The notes: generated from the letters alone by a model not told the origin. Positions 1 to 11,988 are shown, numbered from the stretch's first letter. The stretch: DNA of 64,000 nucleotides from CAVUAF01 sp963739375 (GCA_963739375.1 CAVUAF010000017.1:186001-250000), one strand, 5' to 3'. Numbers and translations: made by a program.

Positions 1-904
<904 letters not shown>

Positions 905-1048
905 GCCGCCCCGGGCACGGACCCGGGTCACGCCCGTGTCCGCGGCGGTGTCGGGGGAGCGACGCGTGTCGCCGCGGGCGCCGGCGCGGCGGCGGAGCGG
1001 AAATGGCGGGCAACGCGCGGGCCCGCCGCGGGCCCGGCAGGACTGAGG

Positions 1049-2720
1049 ATGGAAACACCATCGAACGAGCGCATCTGGCTGTCGTGGCTGGTCAAGGTGC
1101 GCATTCTCATCATCACCTGCGTGCTGGCCATCGAACTGGCTATCACCCGCCTGACCGAGACCCGGGTCCCGATCGAACTCTTCCTCGCCGTCATTTTCCT
1201 GTGGTACTGCGCCTCCGCTGCCTACTACGCCCTGGTCGACCGTTGGCGCGCGGTCAAGCTGCAGGCCCGGGTGCAGGTGCTCAGCGACGTGGCCTTCGGC
1301 ACCGCCGTGCTCTACGTAAGCGGCGGCATCGACACCTCCTTCAACTTCCTCTTCCCCGTCCTGATCATCGTCGCCAGCATCCTGCTCTCGCGCTTGTGGG
1401 CCTACCTGACGGCGCTGCTGGCGTTCATCGCCTTCGGCGCGATGCTGGAACTCTCGTACCTCGACGTCATCCCGTCGTACGGCACGACGCATCCCGCGCC
1501 GCGGTCGCTGCAACTGGTCATCTTCGTCAACCTCTTTGCCTACCTGGCTGTCGCTTACCTCTCCAGCATGCTGGTGGCGAAGCTGCGCCAGGCCGACGTG
1601 CAGTTGCAGGACAAGAGCGGCGCGCTCCAGGACCTGCAGGCGCTGCACCAGAACATCATCCATTCCATGACCGCGGGGCTGATCACCACCGATCTGGAGG
1701 GCCGCATCAGCGTGCTGAACCCGGCCGCCGCCGGGGTGCTGGAACGCAGCGAGCAGGAGACGCTGGGGCGCCCGGTGTCGCAGCTGTTTCTCGACCGGCT
1801 GCCGCCGGTGGATGGCGGGCCCAGCCGCAGCGAGATCCGTTACCTGGCGCCCAGCGGCAGGGAGAAGACCCTGGGGGTCACCGCCGCGGTGGTCACGGTG
1901 GGGGACCGCGGCCGCGCCGGCTACCTCTACACCTTCAACGACCTCACCGACATTCGCCGCCTGGAGCGGGAGATGCGCATGCGCGACCGGCTGGCGGCGT
2001 TGGGGCGCATGGCGGAAGGCATCGCGCACGAAATCCGGCAGCCGCTCTCCTCCATCGCCGGCTCGGTGAAGGTGCTCTCCTCCATCGCCGCGCTCACCGA
2101 CGAGCAGCACCAGCTGGTGGAGATTGTGGACCGCGAGTCGGTGCGGCTGAACGGCATCATCTCCGACTTCCTGGCGTACGCGCGCGAGAAGAGCTACGCC
2201 TTCACCGATTTCGACCTGCGCATCCTGCTCGAGGACACCCTGACGCTGCTCGAAAACCGCCTGCCGGAGCCCGCCAACGGGCAGCCGGCGGTGCGCGGCG
2301 GCCACATCCGCGTGGTGCGGCGGTTTGAGGCGGAGCGCGCCTACGCGCACGTCGATCCCGACCGCATGAAGCAGGTTTTCTGGAACGTCTGTGAAAACGC
2401 GGTGCGCGCCATGGCGGGCGGGGGGACCCTCACGGTGAGCCTGCGGGCGCACGCCGACTGCTGGCTGATTTCGTTCGCCGACAGCGGCCCCGGCCTCACC
2501 CCGCAGCAGATGGAGAAGGTGTTCGAGCCCTACCAGTCGTGGTTCGACAGCGGCACCGGGCTGGGACTGGCGATTGTCTACCAGATCGTGCAGGCGCACG
2601 ACGGCAAGATCACGGTGCGTTCGGAGCCGGGCCGGGGCGCCGAGTTCATGGTGGAACTGAAGCGCGCCGCCGAACCCGCAGCGGCGGAAGCGCCGCCGGC
2701 CAGGATGGCGAAGGTGGTCC

Positions 2721-2728
<8 letters not shown>
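1049..2728 (+). CDS. pilS: Pilus sensor histidine kinase PilS
   Basis: A 559-residue membrane sensor kinase. About six hydrophobic segments fill residues 15-190, followed by a coiled linker, a PAS domain (about 205-320), a HisKA domain with H-box HEIRQPL (phospho-acceptor His about residue 327), and a HATPase_c domain with the N box (ENAVRAMAGGG) and G boxes (DSGPGL, GTGLGL). This is the architecture of PilS/NtrB-type kinases, which phosphorylate a sigma-54 activator. A TGAGG ribosome site precedes the ATG. Its 3' end overlaps the regulator's start by 8 nt, so the two are translationally linked. The pilus assignment rests on the pilC and pilR neighbours; the kinase class itself is certain. 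Confidence 0.88.
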
Positions 2729-4093
<1,365 letters not shown>

Positions 4094-4127
4094 ACGGCGG
4101 AGAGCCTTTCCGCCAGGAGAGACGGCT

Positions 4128-4415
4128 ATGAGCACGCGCATGCCATGTCCGGTCTGCGAAGATCCCGCTGTCTGGGTTTGGATCGTTCCCTCGGATAGCG
4201 CCAAGAAAGACGGTCACAAGGGCCCCTATAAACTCGACAGCGAAGTTCGCAGTGACCGTGTCTGCTGGTGGTGGATGGATAGCCTGTCTGCAAATCAGAG
4301 GGCGGAGTTTGATGGCTACTGTCCGATACCGGCTTGCGATTATCACGTCAAACTCGGGGCGGACGCCCTCAAAATGGCATTAGGGCAACGTCACTTCTAC
4401 TGGCAGTACCACTGA
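4128..4415 (+). CDS. Small cysteine-rich hypothetical protein
   Basis: A 95-residue protein I do not recognise. I start it at the ATG preceded by AGGAGA, not at an upstream ATG that overlaps the end of pilR. It carries CPVC near the N-terminus and CPIPAC plus His near residue 75, a possible zinc-binding pair, and is rich in Trp and Tyr. There is no signal peptide or membrane segment. It lies 34 nt after pilR on the same strand, but nothing links it to pili. Confidence 0.55.
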   Translation: MSTRMPCPVCEDPAVWVWIVPSDSAKKDGHKGPYKLDSEVRSDRVCWWWMDSLSANQRAEFDGYCPIPACDYHVKLGADALKMALGQRHFYWQYH

Positions 4416-4537
4416 CGTTCGTCGCCCGCGGCAAATTGTCGATCTGTTAAATCGCGCAGGGGTTGCAGATTCCTTTGTTTTTCGCTGCCCTGCAGGCCCC
4501 GTCACCTTGCCGACCCGCGCTTCGAAGCTCCGCAGGC

Positions 4538-4543
4538 TATACT
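4538..4543 (+). promoter_or_regulatory. Candidate -10 box (TATACT) immediately upstream of a start codon
   Basis: TATACT ends 7 nt before the ATG at 4551, so a transcript from it would have almost no leader. No good -35 box is visible at 16-18 nt. Prediction from sequence alone. Confidence 0.35.
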
Positions 4544-4550
4544 CGCGACG

Positions 4551-4787
4551 ATGCGTAAACTGCTGCGTTTTGTCTGGACGGCGACCCGCGGGCACCGGCT
4601 CGCCCCCTGGCGCAGTCCCTACCTGCGTTGGCGCATCGAGACCTACTGCGGGCTCAAGATGGACAAGATCGGGCTGCTGGAGTTTTGCGGTTTTCTGATC
4701 CGCGAGCGGCGGCAGCTCCTGCGCTTCCTCCGCTGGACGGCCGACATGGAGCAGTACGCGCGCGCCAAGCCCAGGAACAGCTTCTAA
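4551..4787 (+). CDS. Small basic hypothetical protein
   Basis: A 78-residue, strongly basic protein of unknown function (many Arg and Trp, no Cys pair, no membrane segment). It has no clear ribosome site; a TATACT box ends 7 nt before its ATG, which fits a leaderless message. Codon use is like its neighbours. It converges on the SAM hydrolase gene at 4803. Confidence 0.5.
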   Translation: MRKLLRFVWTATRGHRLAPWRSPYLRWRIETYCGLKMDKIGLLEFCGFLIRERRQLLRFLRWTADMEQYARAKPRNSF

Positions 4788-4802
4788 TTCCTGCTTCCCA
4801 GG

Positions 4803-5636
4803 CTAGCCGCCGGTAGCGGCGGCGGCGCTGGCTTCGCCGAGTTGCACAATCACCTCGGCGCCGCGGCCTACCCCGGCGGCGGCGGCGGCGGAACCCCGGT
4901 TGGTGGCGATCTCGAGCAACCCCATGCTCCCCTCGATGGCGAAGGTCTCCCCGGGCGCCCCTTCCCCGTAGGCGTGCCGGAGGCGGGCCACCTGCGATTT
5001 CCCGACGGTGATCTGGAACGCTGACGGGGTGGCGCCGAACAGTTGCGGCACGTCCTGCGGGCGGATGTTGGTGATCAGGTTGCCGAACTTGTCCACCTTG
5101 AGCACGATGGCCTTGAACAAGCGTTCGGAGACCTGCTTGGGCCGCGGCGGCGCCAGGCGGACAAAATCGGTGATTTCCTCGCCGAACTTCGCGGCCTCCA
5201 CCCCTTTGCTCATCCAGCCGGCAACCGCGGCAAAGACGTCGCGCCCGTGGAAGGTCTGGCTGACGGGCTGCAGGAAGTAGTGTTCGGCGGTGATGTGCCG
5301 CACCGTGAGCCGCTCCTCGGCTTCAAAGACGAAGGAGAGCACGCCGTTGTCCGGGGCCAGGAAGACGTGTCTTTCCGCGGTGACCAGCAGCGGCCGCCGC
5401 ACCGAGCCGACCCCGGGATCCACCACCACCAGGTGGACCGTGTCCGAGGGGAAGAAGCGATAGCTATGCGCGATGGCGATGGCGCCATCGAGCACGTCGT
5501 AGGACTGCACGTTGTTGCAGATGTCGACAATGCGGGCGTCGGGATTGATGTTGAGGATGACGCCCTTCATGGCGCCCACGTAGTGGTCGTTGAGGCCGAA
5601 GTCGGTCGTGAGGGTCACGATGTGCTGCGTGGGCAA
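4803..5636 (-). CDS. S-adenosyl-L-methionine hydrolase (adenosine-forming), SAM hydroxide adenosyltransferase family
   Basis: A 277-residue member of the DUF62 / fluorinase-fold family, whose hydroxide-using members split SAM to adenosine and methionine. The start TLTTDFGLNDHYVGAMKG is the family signature. DPGVGSVRR supplies the Asp and Arg and TFHGRD the His of the Asp-Arg-His set proposed to activate water, and DNGVLS is the nucleoside-binding segment. The length is normal and there is no signal peptide, so it is cytoplasmic. It lies 132 nt downstream of an FtsX permease on the same strand; a functional link is not evident. Confidence 0.88.
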   Translation of the reverse strand: MPTQHIVTLTTDFGLNDHYVGAMKGVILNINPDARIVDICNNVQSYDVLDGAIAIAHSYRFFPSDTVHLVVVDPGVGSVRRPLLVTAERHVFLAPDNGVLSFVFEAEERLTVRHITAEHYFLQPVSQTFHGRDVFAAVAGWMSKGVEAAKFGEEITDFVRLAPPRPKQVSERLFKAIVLKVDKFGNLITNIRPQDVPQLFGATPSAFQITVGKSQVARLRHAYGEGAPGETFAIEGSMGLLEIATNRGSAAAAAGVGRGAEVIVQLGEASAAAATGG

Positions 5637-5768
5637 GCTGCCTCCGTGGCGGTGAAGTCGCCCGCGCGCGCCGGCGCACGCAGGGGCTCAAGGGCCGCGA
5701 CAGTAGCGCGCCGGGTGGCCAAAGTCAAGGCGGGACGCCGCCTCCCGCGCCGCCGCAGCGCGGGCCCT

Positions 5769-7025
5769 TCATTCGTAGCGCAGGGCCTCAATCGGGTTGA
5801 GCCGTGACGCTTTCAGGGCCGGCCAGAAGCCGCTGAAGACGCCCACCAGGGTGAGGATCAGGAATGACACCGCTACCACCGTCCCCGAGGTGCGCAGGAA
5901 GATATCGCCTTCGTGGTTCGCGGTCTTGTAGAAGACGCTGTACAGCGGCATGGGCGGGATGGCATAGGCCAGCGCCACCGCCACCACGATCCCGATGGCG
6001 CCGCCGACGAAGGTCAGCACCAGCGCCTCGGAGAGGAACTGCAGCAGGATGTTGAAACGCCGCGCCCCCATCGCCTTGCGCAGCCCGATCTCGCGCGTGC
6101 GCTCGGTCACCGAAACCAGCATGATGTTCATCACCCCCACGCCGCCCACCCCCAGGGTCAGCGCCCCGATGAAGCCGAGCAGCACCTCCAGCGCGATGGT
6201 GAACTGGCTGATCTCCTCCTGGTTCTCGATGGTGTCCCACATGGGGGTGGCTTTTTCGTCGGCGGGATTGAAGTGGTGCCGCCGTGCCAGCACCTCGCGC
6301 ACCGCCGCCAGCGCCTTCTTGTCGAGCTCGGCCGACGCCGGCTGGAACACGATCATGTCCGGGTTGAAGACGTTGCGCAGGTCGGCAAAGGCGGAGAAGG
6401 GAATGAAGGCGCACTGGTTGTCGGGGCCGTTGTAGCTGGAGTCCTGCAGCTTGGTGCGCAGCACCCCGATAACCTCGAAGTCGAGCCCGTGGATGGAGAC
6501 GCGCTCGCCCACCGCCGGGGCGCCGCTGAAGATTCTCTTCGCCGCCTCGGCCCCCAGCACTACCACGCGGTGGTGCTCCAGGAAATCGCCGTCGTTGAAG
6601 TAACGGCCTTCCTCTATTTCCAGGCGGCGCATCGCGCCGTAGGAGAGCTCGACGCCGCGGGTCAGGATCGAGACCACGCGGGTGTTGTACTTGAAGCCGA
6701 AGTCGTCGTCGGTCTCGGCGCTCACCGCCTTGACCACCGGCACCTCATCGCGGATGGCCTGCACGTCGCCGTAGTCGTAGACCACGCGCCGGCCCGAGCG
6801 TTGCCCGCCCGCCTGCATGCTGGTCTGCCCCGGCCACAGCACCACGATGTTGTTGCCGATGCCAAGGAACGCGTGCATCACGCTGCGCGCCAGGCCCTCG
6901 CCATAGGCCAGCAGCAGCACCACCGAAACCAGTCCCCAGACGATGCCGAGCATGGTCAGGAGGGACCGGGTGCGATGCCGCAGCAGCGCCTGCCAGCCTT
7001 GCGAGATGGTCTCTCTCAGTTCCAC
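5769..7025 (-). CDS. MacB/FtsX-type ABC permease without ATPase domain (permease 1)
   Basis: A 418-residue protein with one N-terminal membrane helix (about residues 20-45, TRSLLTMLGIVWG), a large periplasmic MacB_PCD domain, and an FtsX domain with three C-terminal helices (about 285-405). It contains the family segment MLVSVTERTREIGLRKAMGA. Full MacB carries an N-terminal ATPase; this one does not, and no separate ATPase gene is in the run. It is the last of five minus-strand genes (adaptor, DUF4097, permease, DUF4097, permease), 15 nt after the preceding DUF4097 gene. The likely role is ATP-driven export or mechanotransmission across the envelope; the substrate is unknown. Confidence 0.85.
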   Translation of the reverse strand: MELRETISQGWQALLRHRTRSLLTMLGIVWGLVSVVLLLAYGEGLARSVMHAFLGIGNNIVVLWPGQTSMQAGGQRSGRRVVYDYGDVQAIRDEVPVVKAVSAETDDDFGFKYNTRVVSILTRGVELSYGAMRRLEIEEGRYFNDGDFLEHHRVVVLGAEAAKRIFSGAPAVGERVSIHGLDFEVIGVLRTKLQDSSYNGPDNQCAFIPFSAFADLRNVFNPDMIVFQPASAELDKKALAAVREVLARRHHFNPADEKATPMWDTIENQEEISQFTIALEVLLGFIGALTLGVGGVGVMNIMLVSVTERTREIGLRKAMGARRFNILLQFLSEALVLTFVGGAIGIVVAVALAYAIPPMPLYSVFYKTANHEGDIFLRTSGTVVAVSFLILTLVGVFSGFWPALKASRLNPIEALRYE

Positions 7026-7040
7026 ATTTCGAGCCGCGGG

Positions 7041-8027
7041 CTACCGCACCTCGATCGACCCGGACGCGGTCCGGACTTCCACCAGGTTGCCGCCGCCATG
7101 CGCCCTGCCGCGCAGCTCATGGCGGGTGACGGTTCCACTCACCGTGAGCTGATGCACCTCGGCGATGTTGATGCTGCCCGAACTGGTGTGCGCGGAGAAC
7201 TCGAAGCCCGCCTGCGGCGGCAGTTGCAACCGCACGCTGCCCGAGGCGGTCTCGACCCGCCACGAGGCGGCCGGCTCGCCTTCCACCTGCACGTCGCCCG
7301 ACCCAGTCCCCACCGTGAGGCCGCCCTTGACGCCGTGCAGTTCGATGTCGCCGGAGCCGGCGCTGGCGTGCACACTGCCGGCCGCGGTCTGTTCCAGGTG
7401 AATGCCGCCGCTGCCGCTGCTGGCTTCAAACCCGCCCGCCACCCGCACCGCGCGAATGGTGCCGCTGCCGGTGGAGGCCTGCACGTTGCCGTTGGCGCCT
7501 TGCAGGTTGATGTCGCCGGAGCCGGTGCTGGCGCGCACGGCGCCGCCGATGCTGGCCGCCTTCAGCCCGCCGGAGCCTGTCGCCATCTCCAGCGGCCCGC
7601 GGATGCCCTCCACGCTCTGATCGCCGGAGCCGGTCTTGGAGGTCAGGCGCGTCTCCGCCGGGACCACCAGGTCGTAGCTGATGGAGACGTTCTGCCGCAG
7701 CTCGGGATCGTCCACGTGCCCGATGCGCACGATGTTGCCGGTCTGCTCGAGGGGCGGATGGCTGAGGATGCGCTGCAGCCGCGCCTCGGCCGACTCGCCA
7801 GCGAGCAGGTGCTCGCCCACGCTCACGTGCGCCTTCACCGCCACCGTGCCCGCGGCCCCGGTGGTCACGTGGATATAGCCGCTGCCGGTCAGAACTTCCA
7901 TGTCCACCGGCCCGGTCACCTTCAGGGTGCGCTCAAAGTTGCCTTCCGCTGCGGCCATGAGCAACCCGGTCCCGCCCAGGACCATGGCCACCAGGACCGC
8001 GAACTGACGAAGTGTTCGGTTGTGCAT
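7041..8027 (-). CDS. Secreted DUF4097-type beta-helix protein (first copy)
   Basis: About 328 residues. I start at the second of two close ATGs, which sits 7 nt after GAGGAG. A signal peptide (residues 1-25, ending near LLMAAAEG) leads into a repetitive domain in which GSG(D/G)-type turns recur about every 18-19 residues at least seven times, the pattern of DUF4097 right-handed beta-helix proteins. The function of such proteins is not established; many are encoded near anti-sigma factors or transporters. Here it lies between two FtsX permeases, and a similar gene sits at 9392, so both are probably extracytoplasmic partners of the transport system. Confidence 0.75.
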   Translation of the reverse strand: MHNRTLRQFAVLVAMVLGGTGLLMAAAEGNFERTLKVTGPVDMEVLTGSGYIHVTTGAAGTVAVKAHVSVGEHLLAGESAEARLQRILSHPPLEQTGNIVRIGHVDDPELRQNVSISYDLVVPAETRLTSKTGSGDQSVEGIRGPLEMATGSGGLKAASIGGAVRASTGSGDINLQGANGNVQASTGSGTIRAVRVAGGFEASSGSGGIHLEQTAAGSVHASAGSGDIELHGVKGGLTVGTGSGDVQVEGEPAASWRVETASGSVRLQLPPQAGFEFSAHTSSGSINIAEVHQLTVSGTVTRHELRGRAHGGGNLVEVRTASGSIEVR

Positions 8028-8095
8028 TTTCATTCTCCTCTGCAGGTCTCTGTGCTGCGTATAGGACGGGCCGCGCCGGCAAACGTCACCGGGTT

Positions 8096-9382
8096 TCACT
8101 CGAACCGCAGCGACTCAATGGGATCCAATTCGGCCGCGCGCCGCGCCGGGTACATGCCCGCCGTCATGGTGATGGCGCCCAGCGTCACGATCGACGCGAT
8201 GACGGAAGTCGGCGAGATGACCGGGTGGGGCACGAAGTCGGGCAGCTCCAGGATGCCCAGCAGCAGGCACAGCCCCACCCCGAAGCCGAATCCCAGCAAG
8301 CCGCTGAAGACGGTGAGGGCGACCGATTCGGCGAAGAACTGCCGCAGGATGTCGCTGCGGGTCGCACCCAGCGCCTTGCGCATCCCGATTTCGCGCGTGC
8401 GCTCGGTCACCGAAACCAGCATGATGTTCATCACCCCGATGCCGCCCAGGCACAGCGTCACCACCGCCACGCTGCCCAGGAAAAGGGTCATGGCGCCGAA
8501 GACGGCATCCAGCAGCTTGGCCCCCTGCATGGTGTCCCAGATGAAGAGCGCGTCCTGGTCCTCGGGATCGAAGTGGTGCAGGCGGCCGAGAATGCGCCGC
8601 ACCTGCTGCACCGTCTCCTCGTGCTGGTCCGGCGACGCTACCTCGACCACGATGTTGTGCAGGAAGCCCTTCTGAATGTCGGAGCCGCTGCCCGTGCTGC
8701 CGGCGGTGCTGACCCGCACCGGCGGCGGAAAATCGCGCGCCATGGCGGAGTAGGGGACCCAGAGGCGGCCGTTGTCGGGCCCCGAGCCGTAATTCGAATT
8801 CTGCTTCTTCTTCAGCAGCACCCCCACCACGGTGTACGGCTTGCCCGCGATGGTGAGGGCCGCGCCGAGCGCGGGCTGGCCGGGGAAGAGCTGCGCCCGC
8901 GCGTCGTACCCCAGCACCACCACCCGCCGCGCCTGCGTTTCGTCTTCGTCGTTGATCAGCCGCCCTTCGCCGATGGTCAGCGAGCGGATGTCCTGGTACG
9001 CAGGCCAGAAGCCGACCACCGGCCGGCTGGCGGAATTGAAGGCGCTGACCTCGGGGATGGTCCGCCGCAGTTCCGGGGTGATCGCCTTCAGCAGCGTGGC
9101 TTCCTTCTGCAGCGCGTAGACGTCGGTGATGTTGAGCCGGATCTCGCGTCCCGCCGCCAGCCCGCCGGCCTGCGCACTGGTGCGCCCGCCCCAGATGATC
9201 ACCAGGTCCTTCCCCAGGGAGCGCATGCGCTGGTGCTGGTCGGCGCTGAAGCCGCGGCCCAGGCCCACCAGAAGGATGACCGAGGCGATGCCCCAGACGA
9301 TGCCGAACATGGTGAGGAACGTGCGCAGTTTGTGGGCGCGGAAGGTGGCAAACGATTCGCGGATGACTTCGGCCAGGTTCAT
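8096..9382 (-). CDS. MacB/FtsX-type ABC permease without ATPase domain (permease 2)
   Basis: A 428-residue protein with the same layout as the permease at 5769: an N-terminal helix (about 20-42), a periplasmic MacB_PCD domain and three FtsX helices at the C-terminus, with the shared segment MLVSVTERTREIGMRKALGA. The two are clearly paralogous but diverged (for example IVWGIASVI against IVWGLVSVV), so they may form a heterodimer. It lies 9 nt downstream of the second DUF4097 gene. It has no ATP-binding domain; an ATPase encoded elsewhere would be needed for ABC transport. Confidence 0.85.
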   Translation of the reverse strand: MNLAEVIRESFATFRAHKLRTFLTMFGIVWGIASVILLVGLGRGFSADQHQRMRSLGKDLVIIWGGRTSAQAGGLAAGREIRLNITDVYALQKEATLLKAITPELRRTIPEVSAFNSASRPVVGFWPAYQDIRSLTIGEGRLINDEDETQARRVVVLGYDARAQLFPGQPALGAALTIAGKPYTVVGVLLKKKQNSNYGSGPDNGRLWVPYSAMARDFPPPVRVSTAGSTGSGSDIQKGFLHNIVVEVASPDQHEETVQQVRRILGRLHHFDPEDQDALFIWDTMQGAKLLDAVFGAMTLFLGSVAVVTLCLGGIGVMNIMLVSVTERTREIGMRKALGATRSDILRQFFAESVALTVFSGLLGFGFGVGLCLLLGILELPDFVPHPVISPTSVIASIVTLGAITMTAGMYPARRAAELDPIESLRFE

Positions 9383-9391
9383 GCAGTCCGG

Positions 9392-10261
9392 CTACATGCC
9401 GGAAGCGCGCGGGCCGCGCTCCAGCCGGATAGCGCCACGCTCGGCGCGCAGCCGCAGCACCGGGCCGCCGCCGTTGATGCTCCCGTGCAGCGCACCCACC
9501 CCAAAACTGCCCGTGGTGGTGACCGGGAAGTCGCTGTGGAAGCTGGAGCGCCGGTCGTGGCCCACGTCCAGCGTCAGGGCCACGTTTTCCGGCAGCCGCG
9601 CGCGGATGCTGCCGCGCCCCGCCGATAGCCGGCCGCCCTGCGCCAGCACGACGTTGTCCAGCTCGAGGTCGGCACGCTCGACCGCAAGATCCACTGCCTG
9701 GTTGGCACGAAGTTCGCGCACGTGGACCGGCGTACGGTCGGCGTGGATGCTGAGCCCGCCGGTCACCCGCTCCACGTTCACGACCCCGCGATCGATGCGC
9801 AGCCGCACGTCGCCGTTGATGTCGGCCACGCGCACCGGGCCGCGGTCGTTGTTCAGGTTGACGCTGAGCTGGCGCGGCGCGTGGATTGTCAGGTCCACCC
9901 GCGCGCGGTAGTCGCAGTAGCCGATGCAGAAGTTGTTCGGCAGGTGCACCTTAACGGCCACGCGATCGGCGCTGGCCTCGAAATCGACTGTCGTCTCGCG
10001 CAGCCAGCGCTCGCGCTGTTCTGTGGTGCCACCCTCGAAGCGCTTCACCACCTCGACCTGGACCTCGTTCTTGTCCCAGCCGTCGAGGCTGGTGCCGCCG
10101 CGGTCATTGTGGACTTCCAACAGGCCGCCGCTCTTGAGTGGGAAGGTGCGCTGGAAGCGCTCGCCCGGTCCCGGTGTTTGCGTCCAGGCAGAGCCGGCCA
10201 GCAGCAGAACGGTAATGAGAAAAAGGACCCGGCGGGTGAAACTCCGAGAGTTCGATGGCAT
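9392..10261 (-). CDS. Secreted DUF4097-type protein (second copy)
   Basis: A 289-residue protein. The ATG at 10261 follows GAGGGGGAAG, so the longer upstream reading frame is ignored. Residues 1-28 form a signal peptide (RRVLFLITVLLLAGSAWTQ). The remainder is beta-rich with recurring NDRG, DRG and GSI turns, as in DUF4097/DUF4098-like beta-helix proteins, but less regular than the copy at 7041. It sits between the MacA-like adaptor and permease 2. Role unknown; probably a periplasmic or surface partner of the transporter. Confidence 0.7.
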   Translation of the reverse strand: MPSNSRSFTRRVLFLITVLLLAGSAWTQTPGPGERFQRTFPLKSGGLLEVHNDRGGTSLDGWDKNEVQVEVVKRFEGGTTEQRERWLRETTVDFEASADRVAVKVHLPNNFCIGYCDYRARVDLTIHAPRQLSVNLNNDRGPVRVADINGDVRLRIDRGVVNVERVTGGLSIHADRTPVHVRELRANQAVDLAVERADLELDNVVLAQGGRLSAGRGSIRARLPENVALTLDVGHDRRSSFHSDFPVTTTGSFGVGALHGSINGGGPVLRLRAERGAIRLERGPRASGM

Positions 10262-10433
10262 CGCTTCCCCCTCGTGCCACGAAGCGCCGCGGCCCGCATC
10301 ATTGCCGGAGGGTAGAGGGGCAACCATGCGGGCCCCGGTGTGGCGCTCCGGCAAGGCCGCACCCGGCTTTGCCGAAACTGTGCTGGTGTTCCCGCGGCCG
10401 CTTTTCCGCCAGCCACGGGACCCATTCACGCCC

Positions 10434-11645
10434 TTACTGCAGCACGACCTTGTCGTTTTCCTTCAGGCCCTTCAGCAGCTCGGTCTTGGCGCCGTTCGAG
10501 ATGCCGACCTCCACCGCCACCTTGCGCTTGCCGTCTTTGCCGTTCGGATCGGGCACTTCGACGGAAGCCTTCTTGTCCTTGTCGTAGATCAGGGCGCCTT
10601 CCGGCACCATGAGCACGTTCTTGTGCTCTTCCAGGATGATTTCGGCGTTGGCCGTCATGGCCGCCTTCAGCTCGCCACCGGGGTTGTTGATGGAGACGCG
10701 CACTTCAAACGTCGTGACGTTGTCCTTCTCCACCCCCATGGGCGAGATCTTGGTGACCTTGCCGGTGAACGTCTTGTCCTTGAAGGATTCGACCTTGATG
10801 CGCGCCGGCTGCCCCAGGTACACCTTGCCGATGTCGCTTTCGTCCACCTTGCCCTTGACGTAGACCTCGTGCGTATCTCCCACCGTCATGACCAGGGTGG
10901 CGTTGGAGCCGAGTACGAGGATGGAGCTGACCGCGTCGCCGATTTCCACCGGGCGCGCCAGCATGATGCCGTCCATGGGGGAGACAATGGTGGTGTAGCT
11001 GAGCTGCTCTTCCAGCTGCTTCAGGTTGGCACGGTTCTGCGCCACCTGGGCTTCAGCCTGCATCACCTTGGCCTTGGCGACGATGAGCTGGGCGCGCGCC
11101 ACGTTCTGCTTGTTCATCGCCATCTCGTAGGACTTCTGGGCGTCGTCGCGCGTCGCGTCCGACACCACGCCGTCCTTCGACATGCGCTCGGCGCGCTCGA
11201 AGGCGCGCTTCAGCAGCGGCACGTCCGGCGCCTCGGCATCCACCTTGGAACGCTCATAATCCGCTTGCGCCGCGCGCGCGTTGGCCTCCGAAGCTTCCAG
11301 CAGCGCGTGCGCCTGGTTCACCTGCGCCTGGATCTCGTCGCGGTCCAGCTCGGCCAGCATCTGCCCGGTCTTCACCTGGTCGCCCGCGTCCACATAAAGT
11401 TTCTTGATGATGCCGCTGGCCTTGGATTTGATGTCCACCTGCGTGACCGGCTGGATCTTGCCGGTGGCGACCACGCTCTTGGCCAGGTCGCCGCGCTCCA
11501 CTTTGCCCAGCTTCGAGGGATCGATCTTGGTGCCGCCGCGCGTCGCGCCGATCACGCCCACCGCCACCAGCACGATCAGCCCGACCGAGATCCCGCCCCA
11601 CAGCAGACGCCGCTTGGTCTTCTTCTTGCCATTGCCGTTTGCCAC
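10434..11645 (-). CDS. MacA/HlyD-type periplasmic adaptor (membrane fusion protein)
   Basis: A 403-residue adaptor that would join an inner-membrane transporter to a TolC channel. I chose the GTG at 11645 because AGGAGG lies 5 nt upstream. Order: short basic cytoplasmic end, membrane helix (about 12-32), barrel-sandwich half (VDIKSKASGIIKKLYV), a long alpha-hairpin (about 95-200, rich in Ala, Gln and Glu), second lipoyl half (VSPMDGIMLARPVEIGDAV) and beta-barrel. This is the MacA layout. It is the first gene of the five-gene minus-strand run. The TolC-like gene at 48919 is a possible distant partner. Confidence 0.87.
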   Translation of the reverse strand: MANGNGKKKTKRRLLWGGISVGLIVLVAVGVIGATRGGTKIDPSKLGKVERGDLAKSVVATGKIQPVTQVDIKSKASGIIKKLYVDAGDQVKTGQMLAELDRDEIQAQVNQAHALLEASEANARAAQADYERSKVDAEAPDVPLLKRAFERAERMSKDGVVSDATRDDAQKSYEMAMNKQNVARAQLIVAKAKVMQAEAQVAQNRANLKQLEEQLSYTTIVSPMDGIMLARPVEIGDAVSSILVLGSNATLVMTVGDTHEVYVKGKVDESDIGKVYLGQPARIKVESFKDKTFTGKVTKISPMGVEKDNVTTFEVRVSINNPGGELKAAMTANAEIILEEHKNVLMVPEGALIYDKDKKASVEVPDPNGKDGKRKVAVEVGISNGAKTELLKGLKENDKVVLQ

Positions 11646-11988
11646 GCTTGCCTCCTGCGGGCGGCGCGTCACTCCCCGGGACGCCGCACGCACCATGCTG
11701 CCGTCCTAAGTGCGTACTACGAATTCACAGACGGTTTTGTTCCCCCAAATGTTTCCGAATTCTTGCCTTCCCGGCCGCTTGGACGGCCCTCCCGTTAGAC
11801 CGGTTACCGGCGGAAAAGAAAGCACGATTTCGCGGCCCCGGAAGACGGCTCAGGCACGTCCTTGCCCTGCGGCTCTTAATCTAAAACTGCCTGCCGGCCA
11901 CGGGATTGCGCTGCAGACACTTAGGATATCCCAGGCTGCACGGCCCCGGAAACCATGCCGTGTCCATGAGTGCTAGAATCCTCGGCCC
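11646..11988. other. Divergent intergenic region between adaptor and CorC-like gene
   Basis: 343 bp without a gene, locally richer in A+T than its surroundings. It must hold the promoters of the minus-strand transporter run and of the gene at 11989. I see no terminator or repeat in it; a palindrome-like CGGTTACCGG lies near 11800. Confidence 0.6.
11972..11979 (+). promoter_or_regulatory. Candidate extended -10 promoter (TGCTAGAAT)
   Basis: GCTAGAAT preceded by T (11971) forms an extended -10 (TGn plus TAGAAT at 11974-11979) ending 9 nt before the ATG at 11989. Transcription would begin within a few bases of the start codon. There is no convincing -35 box, as is usual for extended -10 promoters. 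Confidence 0.4.
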
